A stretch of 64,000 nucleotides of DNA from positions 1,674,001 through 1,738,000 of the forward strand of contig OY723268.1 of the NCBI GenBank assembly GCA_963210315.1. The letters run 5' to 3'. The notes beneath the pieces were generated by a model that saw only the letters and a program-made list of their open reading frames with translations, did not search any database and was not told the DNA's origin. Source of the DNA: Rhynchopus euleeides (taxonomy: Eukaryota > Euglenozoa > Diplonemea > Diplonemida > Diplonemidae). Shown here in pieces: positions 37,301 to 48,441 of the stretch (within the stretch, counting starts at the first letter, position 1; every line of letters starts with the position of its first letter). A program made the translations under genes and the position numbers.

Positions 37301-40300
37301 GGGAGTGCCAGGGGGACGGGACGTGCGCGTGCAAGCCCGGTTTCGCGAACGTGGACTGCTCCGTGACGTGCCCGAAGCACAACGGGAAGGTGTGCAACCA
37401 CCACGGGACCTGCACCCTGACGGGGGCGTGCGTGTGCCACACCGGGTTCGCGGGGGCGCGCTGCGAGGCGACGTGCGGGGTGGACGCGGAGTACGCGTGC
37501 CCTGCGGGGTGGCTGCGCGTGGGGACGGCGCGGTGCGCCGTGCGCCTGGGCGTCGCCGTGGCGCAGGCGTCCGCGGCGGGCGTGTGCAGCGGCGTCGGGG
37601 CCGGGGTGGGGCTCGCCACGGCCGACTCGGCGGCGGAGTGGGCCGCGCTGTCGTCCCTCGTGGCGGAACGGGCCGCGTGGTTCGGGCTGACCTACAGCAC
37701 CGCGTCTGCGGCGTGGCAGTGGGCGGCAGACGGGTCCGCCCCGCAGGTGGCGAAGTGGGCGAACGGGGAGCCGCAGCAGAACAAGCGCTGCGCCGTCGCG
37801 TTCCGCGGGGTGAACGGGCGGCGCTGGCGCACCGAGGACTGCGAGGCCCCGCAGGCGGTGCTGTGCATGCGCGACGCGCAGCAGGTGGTGTACGCCACCG
37901 AGGCGGTGGGGGCGACGCGCGGGCTGGAGGCGCAGGACCTGCGGCTGTGGGGCGCGTCCACCGAGGGGCGCGACCCGGGGCTGTGGGAGGACTCGGGGCT
38001 GCTGGGCTCCCCCGCGCCCGAGGCTGCGGCTGCCGGGAAGCGGTACCTGACGCCGTGGGGGGTGCGCACGGCGACGGCCGAGTCCGTCGGCCCGGCCTTC
38101 AAGGTGTCCCCGCACGCGTACGCCGCCCCGGCGATGCTGGTGGCGACGGTGCGGGTGGGGCAGGACGTGGCGGCGGCTGGGGAGATCGGGCTGGCCTTCG
38201 CGCACCGCACCCCGGTTGCGGCCGCGTGGGGGACGGAGGCGGACAGCGTGCTGTTTGTGATGAACGCGACGCACAGGGCCATCGTGCACGTGCAGGGGCA
38301 GGTGCGCACACAGCTCGCCGTGCAGGCGGGCGGGTACACCCGCTCTGCGGAGGCCCGGCACACGTACCGCCTTGTGCGCACCTCTGCCCAGCTGCTGGTG
38401 ACGGTGCTGGACGCGTCCGGCGGGGTGTCGGGCGAGCTGTCCGCCACAAACCCGCTGGGTGCGGGGGTGCGTGCGCACGCGGCGCTGTACGTGTCGCGGC
38501 AGCGCGGGGTGGTGTTTGAGAACGTGGTGGCCGGGAACATGGACGTCTCTGCGGGCGGCGCGGTGTGCCCGTCTGCCCCGGTGCGCTACGGGTGGCTCAT
38601 CCCGGCCGCAGCCGAGTCGGGGCGCCAGGTCTTCACGGCCAAGCCCGGGGCCGGGCTGCTGGCGCACGTGTTCGGGGTGGCGGATGCGGCGGTGGCTGCG
38701 GCTGTGGGGACGACGGTGTGCCCTGCGGGCCAGTCGCCGTGCACGTACGCCGGGTCGCACGGGACGCTGCAGGTGCACCACAACGGGCTGATGACGTACA
38801 CTATCGAGGAGGTGAAGAACGTGGCGTCCGCACACGACGTGTTCCAGGCTGCGGTGTACGCCGGGACCGCGGTGGTGTGCACGGTGGAGCTGCGGGTTGC
38901 GGTCGCGCGCTCCAACACACCCCCCTCGTCGCTGGGGCTGGGGGCGAACCTGCGCGAGCTGTCGTGGCCGCTGGACCGGTACCAGACGGAGCCGGTGGCG
39001 GTCTTCGCCCCTGCGGACGCGGACATCGCAACCGGGGACCACGCGCGCGCCTTCATCACCTCTGCGAACGGGGACGTGTTTGCGGTGCGGGACGGGAAGC
39101 TGTACCTGCGGACGCTGGCGGCGATGGGGCCTGCGCCCAGCGCGGCAGACCACATCGTGACGGTGCGCCTCCAGGACCTGTTCGGGGGCGCGCACCGGGC
39201 GCAGGTGACGGTGCGCGTGCCGGCCCGCACGGAGACGCGCAAGGTGTGCAACCGGCGCGGGGTGTGCTCTGCGGTGCTGGACACGTGCACGTGCAACGCC
39301 GGGTGGACAGGGGAGGAGTGCCAGGAGTGTGCCGCAGGCTTCTACGGGGGCGTGTGCGGCACGTGCCCGGCGGAGTGCAAGAACGGCGGGGTGTGCGACG
39401 ACGGGCGCCACGGGGGCGGGAAGTGCATCTGCCCTGCCGGCACGTACGGGGAGCTGTGCGAGAAGACGTGCGACTGCCTGAACGGCGGGGTGTGCGACGA
39501 CGGCCGGACCGGCAGCGGGAGGTGCGTCTGCCCTGCGGGGTACGTGGGCGACCGCTGCGAGCAGGTGTGCCCCGGGATGGTGGGCGGGCTCCCCTGCAAC
39601 GGGCACGGGAAGTGTGTGGCCGACGTTGTGGTTGTCACGTCGGGGGCCGTCCCCGCCCTGTGCCAGTGCGACACGGGCTACATCGGGGAGACGTGCGAGG
39701 AGAAGCAGTGCCTGCCAGGCGACGGGTGCAACGCGGCGGCGCAGTGCCACCACTACCCCTTCTCGGGCAGCCTGCTCCCGAAGACGGCGGGGTCCCCCCC
39801 GCTGGCCGCCACGGCACAGGTGTCGTATGTGCGTGGCGACCTGCTCTTCCCGTACGAGCAGGGTGTTGGGCGTGCGGTCCGCCTGGCGTCTGCCCAGAGC
39901 GTCGATTCCAACAGCGACCTGTTCCTGACCCCCTCCTTCACGGCGTCTGCGTGGGTCCGTGTTCCGGACACGACGACGTTGGCTGCTGACACGCCGCTGG
40001 TGTGCCAGGGTCTCGCTGGTGGTGCTGCTGCGGCGTCGAGCATGTTTAAGATGGGTTTTGTTCAGGCGACGGCAGCGACGACGCAGGTATGAGTATATGT
40101 TTGTTGAATTTCAGCTTCCACATACATTTGTGTACCTGTGCGTTTTACATCGCATCATACCACATCGCATGCCACGTCACATACCAGACCATACCACACC
40201 ACACCACACCACGTCAACACACCCTTCCTCCACACAGGATGCAAGCGAGTGCGTGCTCTCCCCGTCGTCGTGCGCAGGTGTGCCGCGCACAAAGAAGCAG

Positions 40301-43300
40301 CTGACGGAGCACCACAAGATGGCGCTCGACACGGTGCAGACAACTGGCGGAGAGACTGTGTTCAAGTACACGGTGACGCCGTGTGCCGCGGAGACTGCCG
40401 GGTGCCCATCCGTCACTGACATCACAATCGAGATCCAGGCGACGACTTCGAGTGGGTCTGCGTGCAGCATCACCGCCACAGTCGGGACCCAGGGCGGCAG
40501 CTTTGCGCTGTCGGACAACTGCGGGACTGGCGTGTACGGTGCGAAGCTGTCGAAGTCTGTGCAGCCTGGTGATGTGGCGTCGGAGGTGGTGCTTGCGTTG
40601 ACTGGGACGTGGGAGAAGGTATGTGTGGGTGTGGGTTGTTGTGGGTTGTTATGATTTGTGTTCGGGGCTGTTGCTGTTGCTGTTGCAGTTGTAGTTGCTG
40701 TTTTCTGTGTGTGTGCAGCGCAAGTGCTGATCTGATCCGATCTGCTCTGATGTGTGTCCTTGTCACTCCAACCAACCTTCATCCATCAATCGTCATGTGT
40801 GATGGTATAACACAACACAACACAACACAACCACAACACATTACAGTGCGCCAACCGGAAGTACTCCATGGAAGGGGCTGACTACTACGCAGTCGGCATC
40901 GTGGAAGGACCGTGTGTCCCGTCTGTGCAGGCCGCGACGTACGCGCCGCAGGTGTCTGTGGGTGGGATCACGGTGAAGAGCACAACAACTGTGGCTCCCG
41001 GGACTTGGCACCTGGTCACAGGTGTGTACAACGAGAACGGGACGGCCATGGTCTGCCTGGACGCAACATGCACAACCGTGACGGCACCGGCGAACGTGCT
41101 CTCGGTGGCGAACGGGACGCAGGTGCAGACGCTGGGGCTCGGCGGCGAGTGCGACGGTGCTGCTGGGGCGTTCAACGGGGACATCGATGACGCGAAGCTG
41201 TGCGGGACGGCGTGGACGGAGCAGGACGTGATCGACGTGGTGACGACGACCACCACGCGTGCCCAGGTGGTCTCCTTCAGCCCTGCCCAGCTGTCTTGGA
41301 AGGGGCTGCAGCAGTTCCGCATCACCGGGAAGTTCCCGCCGACGGCACAGGTGGAGGTGTACGTCGGGGATGCGCAGTGCGTGCTGACGGCGGAGGTGAC
41401 GACGGACACGATTGTGTGCATGGGCGGGTACGAGTGGCAGGCCCAGCCTGTGAACATCGCAGACTTCAGCGTGGAGAAGACGGTGACGGTGCTTGTGGAC
41501 AAGACTGTTGTGGGCTGCACGAGCGGCCCGTGCTCTGTCATCATCCAGGGTCAGGAGAAGGTGGAGAAGGAGTTCTCTGTGTACCACTTCGCCCAGACGT
41601 CTGATGCTACGAACTATGTTGACTGGGTGGATGTGGGTGGTGCTGCGAAGGGGCTGGTATGTGAATTTTATGTCTTGTGTTTGTGTTTGTGTCTGTTTTC
41701 ATGTTCATGTTGTCTGTCACCACTGTCTTTCGAGCTGTCACCACCACCACCACCACCATCACCACCACAAAACAGCAACCGCCTGTCGACCCGAACGACT
41801 TTGTCGCAACATTCGGTGACTCCACGAACAACGCCGGTATCCGCATCACAAACGTGTCTGCCGACTATGCTGCTGAGTTCCAGCACTACGGGTACGCGCA
41901 CGTCACCGTGTCTGCGTGGATCAACGTTGACCTCACGCAGTGCAAGGAGGTATGTGAAGCTGCGTGCTTCTTCATGAGATCGTTTCCTGCTCCCTTCATC
42001 TTCATCTGCATCTACATCACCCTTGTATTCCTCTTCCTCAACACAACACAACACAACCACACACATCCACACACAGATGCAAGGCACATTCGGGCTGACC
42101 GGGCGCCACTGCTCTGTGGCTGGAAAGTTCCGCTTCCCGCAGGTGGTGAGCGGGGCTGACGAAGAGAACTACGCCTTCGGGTACTGGCTCGAGGTGACCG
42201 ACTCTGTGAGCCCCGCACCTGGGGAGACAATCGCACAGACGAAGGACGGGAACTTCTACACCGCGTTCCACGTGGCAAACGGGCCGAACATCGCGTGGAC
42301 CGCCGCAGTTGTGAACACGCGTGCGCTGGAGCAGAACCGCTGGCACTACGTGTCAGGGTCGTTCCTGTCTGGGAGGCGCGGTGACACGCCGCAGGTGACG
42401 GCGTGCACGGACAACGTGTGCATGTCGAAGGACCTGCGCTTCCACTCGAACGACATCATCGGGTACGCCCAGGAGACGTCGATGCATGTGGGCGAGGTGC
42501 GCGGGAGCGGGAACACCCCGAACGCGGTGGTGCCTGTGATCGGGAAGCTGGACGAGCTGCTGATCAAGCAGACGTACGACACGCCTGAGGCGATCATCGA
42601 CCGTTACTCGTCGCGGTACGCCACGTACCGCCCGGCGGACACGGTGTTTGTGAAGGTGCGCGACCTGCAGAAGTACTACAACCCGCTGGAGGCGGTGACG
42701 CTGAACGCGTTTGTGGAGCCGTTCGAGACGCCGAACGAGGAGTTCAAGTGGGAGTTCAAGGCGCCCGCAGGGTTTGTGCTGTCGGAGTCGCTGGTGACGA
42801 CGTCGCTGAAGGCACGGACGCTGTCGTTCAAGCAGGGCGTGCTGGAGGCGGGGACGACGTACCGCTTCACGGTGTGCACAACGCAGGGGTCGACGGCGTG
42901 CAGCGGGGAGATGAGCTTCACGGTGGTGGCGCCGCCGACGGTGCAGGGGCTGCAGGTGGGGTGCACGCTGGACTGCGGGGCGACCGGTGTGCACACGGCG
43001 CAGGTGTCGGAGTTCCGCATTGTGGCGACCGCGACGCCGGCCGTCGTGCCGGGCCTGTCGGGGCAGGATGAGCTGCAGTACCACTACGAGACGGAGGACG
43101 CGACGCAGGCTGCGGTGCCGCTGACGCTCGGGTTTGCGGCAAACCAGGCGCAGATGGACGGGGTGAAGCTGCCCGCCGGGCTGGCGCCGGGCTTCGAGGT
43201 GACGGTGCGTCTGCAGGTGCGGCAGACGTCGACCGGGTTCATGGCAGAGGCTTCCGTGCCGATGCGGGTGAAGGCGGCAGCGGAGAGCCAGACGGCCGGG

Positions 43301-45175
43301 AACACGGACGTGGTGAACGCCGTGAACGGGGACGCGGGCGCGTCCGACGTGGTGGCGAAGATTGCCAACGCCCTGCAGGCGTCGACGCAGGCAGCGGTGG
43401 TGGCAGGTGGGCGTGCGGCGCGCGTGCTGGCGGACGCGGACGCGGAGGCGACGCCGGCGTACCTGCTGCAGAACTTCGCGAAGGCGACGAACGAGGTGCT
43501 GGTGTCTGTGGGCAACGCCCCCGGGACGGTGCACCCCACGCTGCTGTACACCCTGCAGCAGCTGCTGGGCAGGCTCCGCACCGACATGGTGCAGCAGGCG
43601 GCCCCGACGGCATACGCGGCCGAGGTGACGCAGGCCGTGGCGCTGCTGGAGACAGTGGTGGGGACGCAGCTGCTGGACAACCAGCTGACGGCGCGCGTGG
43701 AGCTGTCCGTGGTGCACTGCGTGGATGTGCTGCACAGCCTGGTGCAGCTGACAAAGGAGGCGGTGTCCGGCGGGCAGACCTTCGATGCTCTTGCGCTGCA
43801 CGCGCAGCTGGACGGGGTGCGGGCGTCGTACGTGGCACAGGTGCTGCGTTACCGTGCGGCGTACCGCCCGCAGCACACGGTGCTGAGCGCCCTGCCGCGC
43901 GGGGTGGCGTACGCCGGGCTGACAGGGCTGGACGCGGACCGCGGGTACCCGCAGCTCACGTCGGGCAACGTGACGACGGCGTTCCAGGGTGCGGGCACAC
44001 GCCAGGGTTTCTCGGACGAGCGCGACCTGCAGACGAGCGTGTCCACTCCGGGCAGCGGGTACGTGCACCTCCGCACCCCCACAGCCTACTTCACGTCGGG
44101 CACGCGCGAGGCCGCGACGGGTGTGGTGCTGGTCCCGAACAACTACCTGTCGCGTGCTGACAAGTCGGAGGCCAGGGCGGCCACGGACGCGGCGCTGGTG
44201 ATGGTGTACGACGTGGAGGCGACGCAGACACTGACAGATGTGGCGGCACGCACGCCTGCCACGCCTCCGGCCGTCACTGTGCGCTTGCTGTGCCCGTCGT
44301 GTGTGGCGGCGTCCAGCGAGGCCTTCTACTGCGCCTTCCTGAAGCGGTCGTCCCTGGCATCGACAGGCTCGTGGGTGCGTGTCCCGCGCATCGCAGTGCA
44401 CGACGGCGCCATCGAGTGCCAGGGCGGCGAGATCGGCGGCTACTACGCCGGCTTCTGGGACAGCAGCATCCCGATCGATGGGACGCGCGCACCGGAGACG
44501 GGCCCGACGACACCTGCCCCTGGCCTCGTGAAGCGTGTCTTCGACCTGCACATCGCAAAGTCGTTCGCCGAGTTCACAGCGCTGTGGTTCCGCACCGTCC
44601 TCGCGATGGCGCTTGGCATCACACGCGGCCAGCTCGACGTGCTGCGCTGGTGTGTCAGCAGCGACGGGCAGGCTGACGAGGCCACGTGCACCGCCCCCGC
44701 AAGCAGCGGCAGGCAGGCGGTGGCGCTTGCCAACGAAGGCACGGTGACCCGCTTCAGCCTTGAGGCCACCCAGGAAGTCTTCGACGCCCTGATGTCCCTG
44801 GCAGAGAACTGCACCGCCACCAACGCGCTGGGCCAGCAGGGCCTCTGCCCGCTCCCGGGCACACGCCTCGTGGAGATCCAGAGCACCACTGCCCCGCGCG
44901 AGGCCTCCTCCAGCGACGACGACGAGTGGGTCATCATCGGGGTGGTCCTTGCTGGGGCAGGCGTGGCCCTCGTCATCCTGGTCCTTCTCCTCTTCTACTG
45001 CAACAAGAAGGGCAAGTGCTGCTTCAGGGGGTTTGCCCCGGAAGATGACGACGGCTGTGCTGGGTCCGAGCCTATCTCTGATGTGCTTTCCTCCCCCACC
45101 CCCAGCCCGACACACCAGGGCCGGGATACAGAAGAGATGCAGCCAGCTGGTGGTCCTGAGAAGACCTCGGTCTGA
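10267..45175 (+). CDS. Giant secreted/membrane-anchored EGF-repeat protein with VWA, lectin and LamG-like domains
   Basis: Five exons, join(10267..40086,40238..40618,40847..41656,41776..41949,42077..45175), predicting about 11,427 residues including a 200-N gap. The ATG at 10267 is chosen because it begins a clear signal peptide. Order: N-terminal beta-rich region, one C-G-N-C-x-x-E-x-G-E-x-C-D-D-C module (about 475), VWA domain (about 1035-1210), Ig-like segments, EGF/laminin-EGF-like array (about 1740-9070), C-type-lectin-like domain (about 9075-9202), beta-rich and cadherin-like segments, further EGF modules (about 9659-9818), LamG-like, IPT-like and second LamG-like regions, REJ-like region, possible GPS, and one transmembrane helix (11,346-11,370) with a short acidic/Ser-Pro tail. 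The architecture suggests a type I surface protein for adhesion, prey or substrate contact, or a cell-wall or sheath role; ligand and process are unknown. I recognise domains but not a named orthologue. Confidence 0.9.
13369..13890 (+). other. VWA domain of the giant protein
   Basis: Residues about 1035-1210. The metal-ion-dependent adhesion site is complete by motif: D1043-W-S1045-G-S1047, T1112 in G-G-G-T, and D1141 in V-L-T-D-G. VWA domains with an intact site bind protein ligands through a divalent cation. This is the only VWA seen in the protein. Confidence 0.9.
15484..37488 (+). repeat. EGF / laminin-EGF-like cysteine-rich array (about 7,330 residues)
   Basis: Units of about 60 residues repeat C-x-x-C, then C-S/N-G-x-G, a C-x-C-x-C ladder, W-x-G-x-x-C-x-x-C-P-x-x-Y, C-x-x-C-A-x-G-Y and Y-P-x-C. 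By length this is on the order of 115-120 units; I did not count them one by one. Units are similar but not identical, which argues against very recent amplification. Interruptions include two beta-rich inserts of about 100 residues (nt about 22640-22990 and 24010-24300), a shorter insert at about 30140-30290, and a Thr/Ala/Pro/Asp linker at 35765-35870. In the family such arrays form stiff rods held by disulfides. Confidence 0.9.
25389..25588. other. Assembly gap of 200 N inside the EGF-like array
   Basis: A run of exactly 200 N, probably a placeholder of unknown true size. The frame is open and EGF-like on both sides in the same phase. The true number of repeat units is therefore uncertain. 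Confidence 0.98.
37489..37872 (+). other. C-type-lectin-like domain of the giant protein
   Basis: Residues about 9075-9202. It starts C-P-A-G-W with an early Cys pair and includes W-F-G-L-T, W-Q-W-A-D/A-D-G-S and W-x-x-G-E-P, then the closing C-x(n)-C pattern ending V-L-C-M. W-A-N-G-E-P stands where calcium-type lectins carry an E-P-N/Q-P-D loop followed by W-N-D, but the W-N-D is not clear, so sugar binding is uncertain. Confidence 0.8.
40087..40237 (+). other. Giant gene intron 1 (151 nt)
   Basis: GTATGAG donor and CACACAG acceptor, phase 0. Removal joins codons for T-T-Q to D-A-S-E-C within the first LamG-like domain. The unspliced frame stops six bases into the intron. Confidence 0.92.
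40619..40846 (+). other. Giant gene intron 2 (228 nt)
   Basis: GTATGTG donor and ATTACAG acceptor, phase 0, joining T-W-E-K to C-A-N-R-K. The interior has GTT/GCTGTT-rich and CAACA-rich runs. Confidence 0.92.
41657..41775 (+). other. Giant gene intron 3 (119 nt)
   Basis: GTATGTG donor and AAAACAG acceptor, phase 0, joining A-K-G-L to Q-P-P-V-D. A CACCACC run precedes the acceptor. Confidence 0.9.
41950..42076 (+). other. Giant gene intron 4 (127 nt)
   Basis: GTATGTG donor and ACACAG acceptor, phase 0, joining Q-C-K-E to M-Q-G-T-F-G in the second LamG-like domain. The tail is CAACACA-rich like introns 1 and 2. Confidence 0.9.
44300..45001 (+). other. GPS-like segment and transmembrane helix of the giant protein
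   Basis: Residues about 11,137-11,190 have a Cys-rich juxtamembrane pattern (C-x-x-C, F-Y-C-A-F, E-C-Q-G-G) in the position of a GPS motif, but without a convincing H-L/T-S/T cleavage site. The helix at residues 11,346-11,370 is a continuous stretch of about 25 hydrophobic residues following an acidic D-D-D-E run and ending C-N-K-K-G-K, giving an outside-in, single-pass topology with a tail of about 57 residues. Confidence 0.75.
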
Positions 45176-46040
45176 TCTGTTCAGTCAGCGAGGGTGCAGT
45201 TGGTAGCGTGCTTGATTCTCAATTCTGCCTAAAATTTCGCACAGCGGAGGGCGAAGAAGGGGGCTTCGATCGGTGTTCCTCGTGGTCCCGCCCCTCCTGC
45301 TCTCGCTGCGAAAAAAAGCAAAACAAAAAAAATAGGGGTGCTGTGGACAACGTTTTCCACTCGCCTGTTTGCCTTCCCCTTTCGTCCTCCAACCTACCCT
45401 CCCCACCCCCACCCATCCTCCTGCACCGCTCAAGAAATATCGGCCGCCCCCCACCCTCCCACCCCAACACTCCCTGATTCTGCCTATTTTGGCATCCCCA
45501 GATCTGGTTTGTCCATCCCCCGCCTCCTCTCCCCCCCCCCCCCCCCCCCTGGGTTCCCCCTCTTTGGGTATTCTTCGAATCGTCTTTCCGTGACCTCACG
45601 CCCCCCCCCCCCCCCCTATTTCCCATTTCCCCGTTCCCCCACCCCCCTTGTTTTCTGAAAAGGGGGGGCTTCGCCACTCACTTTGGTTCGTCTCTTGGTG
45701 AAAAGCTATCGATACCACAGCAAGCAAAATGGTAATGCAAACGTTCAAAACGTTGGGAGTGCAGGTTGGGGAGCCAAGACCTTGGGGGTGGGGAAGGAGT
45801 CTATGTGTTTTGAGTGCGCGAGGTGTGAAGAAAAAAATCGTTCAAAAAACGATTACTCGGGCCTCGAGAGAGCGGGAGACGAAAGCTGGGGGGGGGGGGG
45901 CTCCGTCACCACCGCCGCATCCTGCCATTCCGTCACGATCCCTCCCTGGAATAACAAAAATCTGTGTATGGCCACCAGCCGGTAGGCTAAATACTATTGA
46001 CTATTGAGGGATCCAGGATCCCGAAAAAATTTACTCAAAA
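45176..46040. other. 3' flank of the giant gene, pyrimidine-rich, no gene
   Basis: Long C-runs at about 45531-45549 and 45600-45616 and a G-run near 45889-45900. Open frames are Pro/Gly-rich products of these runs. No polyadenylation signal stands out and no RNA gene was recognised. Confidence 0.55.
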
Positions 46041-46049
46041 TTTATCAAG

Positions 46050-47485
46050 AGGGGGGAAAATAAATTTACCCACCTTTTTCCTTCAGTGGTCCAAGGAGTA
46101 ATGGGGGTTTTTTTCCACCATTTTTGGCGAGAGAAAAAGTATGAGGTCCGGATGCACTCAAACAATGCGAGAATGCGGTTTTTGAAGGGAAAAACCCCAG
46201 AGGGAGAGAGGGGGGCGACCCCTTCCCCACCACCCCAGAATGGGAATATTACAGGAATAGTTGTCTTTGCCTTCATATTGTCCCGAGACATAGCATCACC
46301 CACCAGGAGTCTCGGAGACGAGACAATGCCAAAAAGGAGTGCAAAGGTGGCAGGGGAGTACTGGGCACACCTGAAGGAAGGTGCGTCACGTGCCCTCACC
46401 GGATGTCCGCCTGCTGTTGCTGCTGTGCTGCAGTGCCTCGCAACGACGGTCATTGCGTGTCACAGTCTACCACCACGCCCGACCGTGTCGTCTTCACCAG
46501 CTGCCCGAGGGTGGATGGGTAGCGACGAGCAAGCTGCTGGATACAGTCCAGAGGGCGAAGCACACGAGCCAGCCCTAGCCAGGAAGGGGCATCCATGGGA
46601 GTGCCTTCCTCCCTGAGCCCGCGCAGGAGCTGGCCCAACCTGCCAGAAATGTCGTCCCTGTCACGACCCACTTCAGCACGCGACTGCCATGGAACCGAGC
46701 GGCTTGCGTCTCGTACTTTGCGGACTGCTGATCGGGCCCCTTCGCAGCACTAGACGAGGCTGTCAGCCGGTACGTCACCGTGGTCGGCTCCGCGCTAGCG
46801 ATCTCCCCGGGGACCACCTCCAACAGCTCAAGCTCGTTGGGGATGCTGCTTGCCGTCTTGACCTTCTTGCCGGCACTATCGAAGCGATCGACAACCCCGA
46901 AGAGAACTTCTGCGAAGCGGCAAGCAGCGAGCTTTGAAGTGGCCTCCCCGCCGCAGGTGTTGCACTTCACCTTTTTGGTCGTGGTGAGATCCGCGAGGTC
47001 CTTCAGCCCATCCAGCGCAAATGTCTCGTCCTGTTTTGCTTCCCACGTCCTGCCGCAGCACCACCACCAACAACCCGTCTGCAAGACCCTCACAGAAGGT
47101 GCACTTTGCAATGTACGTTCGGGAAAATGACGAGAGGTCACTCGGTGTTGGCAACGACACCGACTACGACAGCGATTTTGATTGTGACGAGGAGAACACG
47201 CAGGCTGTGCAGACTCAGGCGCAGCCTGAGTCTGCACAGCCTGCGTGTTCTCCTGGTGATCGGTGCTGCACGACTAGAACTAGATTCGTGGTGCCGGGGA
47301 GGTGTTGGGTATGAAGACCGTTCAGACTTTTTGATTTTTTCTAGATTCGTGGTGTGGGAGGAGGGCAGGGGGGGGTCGCAAACAACCGTCGGAAGCTGGG
47401 AAGACGGGAAACCGCGGCAAAAAAACGGTGTGAGTGAAGGAACTCCTGGACCAAAAAAGTGGGTAAATTTGTACTATTTAGAATT
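46050..47485. mobile_element. Candidate inverted-repeat element with partial open frames on both strands
   Basis: The left end at about 46056-46105 carries AAATTTACCCAC, a T-run and GGTCCAAGGAGT. The right end at about 47440-47475 carries the same blocks inverted (ACTCCTGGACC, A-run, GTGGGTAAATTT). This resembles diverged terminal inverted repeats of an element of about 1.4 kb. Inside, the plus strand has M-P-K-R-S-A-K-V-A-G-E-Y-W-A-H-L-K from 46326, and the minus strand has a frame at about 46575-47237 with one C-x-x-C pair. I cannot assign either to a transposase family. It could be a decayed DNA transposon or two flanking repeats around unrelated sequence. Confidence 0.4.
47190..47254. repeat. 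65-bp near-perfect palindrome (31-bp arms, 3-nt centre)
   Basis: Left arm 47190-47220 starts AGGAGAACACGCAGG; right arm 47224-47254 is its exact complement; the centre is GCA. It lies near the right end of the candidate element. Such a long stem would form a very stable RNA hairpin or a cruciform. Confidence 0.9.
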
Positions 47486-48156
47486 GGCCAAAACCTGGAA
47501 ATGGGCACTATTTAACCGGATGGCTGATGGCCACACACCAAAGTATCTTTGAAGGGGTGACGGGCTGGCGGGTGGCGTTGTGGTGTTGGGGCAGAGAGTT
47601 CTGATAGCTTTCCTGTAAAAAAAACAAACAACAAAACTGATGGGATTTGTTATGATTTTAAGTCGGCAAAAAAGACAAGATGTCATTTTCTTTCCTTTGC
47701 CTTTTCGGTGTATGATCAAAAAATGGGCGCGGTGCGGGCTTGGAGTGTGTTCACTCCCCTACAGCCCATAACGCCCCCCCCCCCCCCCCCCACCACCACC
47801 ACCCATGTTTCGTTTTCCGTGCATTTTTACTTCCCTTTTTCACAGTGCGAATCGATCCCTGCCGATTGTGATGCCATCTCCATTCCCGCTACAAAAACAA
47901 TAGGAGTTTGCGGTGCTGGGGCTGTCGGGAGACCTGTCTTGCCTTCGCCTTCGACATCACGACTCCCCCACCTACCCCCCAACGCCTCCTGGCTACCTCT
48001 CGGAATGGTGGGTGAATGGAGCGGTCCGCCATGTATACCTTACTTTTTTTTCTGAGTTTATCCCCACGCCCACCCACACACTCACCTTCCTTTTCTTTAT
48101 CCTCGAATGAAAGCTGCCTTTCGTGCCGACATAGCGGGTGAAAACAAAGCAAAGGA
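47486..48156. other. Intergenic region, nothing recognised
   Basis: Contains a C-run followed by CACCACC repeats at about 47775-47805. No gene, RNA or terminal repeat was recognised before the start of element E1. Confidence 0.55.
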
Positions 48157-48382
48157 AAATGTCACTCCAGTACAGCCGCTCTTTACTCGTATTTTGTTTG
48201 TGATGCGTTGACGCTTCCACACACAAAACCTCAACTCCTGTGATGGGGGAGGCTAGTGGTGTGCGGAGCACGTTTGGCTGTGGTGGAGTGACATTTTCTG
48301 CTCACAAGTGTGCGTAAAAAATGTCACTCCAGTACAGCCGCTCTTTACTCGTATTTTGTTTGTGATGCGTTGACGCTTCCAC
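48157..48382 (-). repeat. E1 3' terminal direct repeats (A-B-A)
   Basis: Copy 1 at 48157-48220 and copy 2 at about 48319-48382 read alike by eye and both end TTGACGCTTCCAC on the plus strand. The unique block B (48221-48316) lies between. Block B and the repeat are both recognisable, diverged and inverted, upstream of the giant gene at 9.2-9.56 kb. Confidence 0.9.
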
Positions 48383-48441
48383 TCAGGACCCTCATCCGGA
48401 GGGACGTGGCCGTCCCTGGTCTCTCGGGACGGCCGCGGAAG

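Noticed and set aside
14233-39753. Minus-strand open frame of about 8,500 codons opposite the giant gene
   Set aside because: It is codon-aligned with the sense frame, its product is a repetitive Arg/Ala/Pro/Val/His string, and it is fully explained by absence of TTA, CTA and TCA in the sense gene.
42353-45115. Minus-strand frame of about 920 codons
   Set aside because: Same codon-bias shadow opposite the last exon of the giant gene; no recognisable domain.
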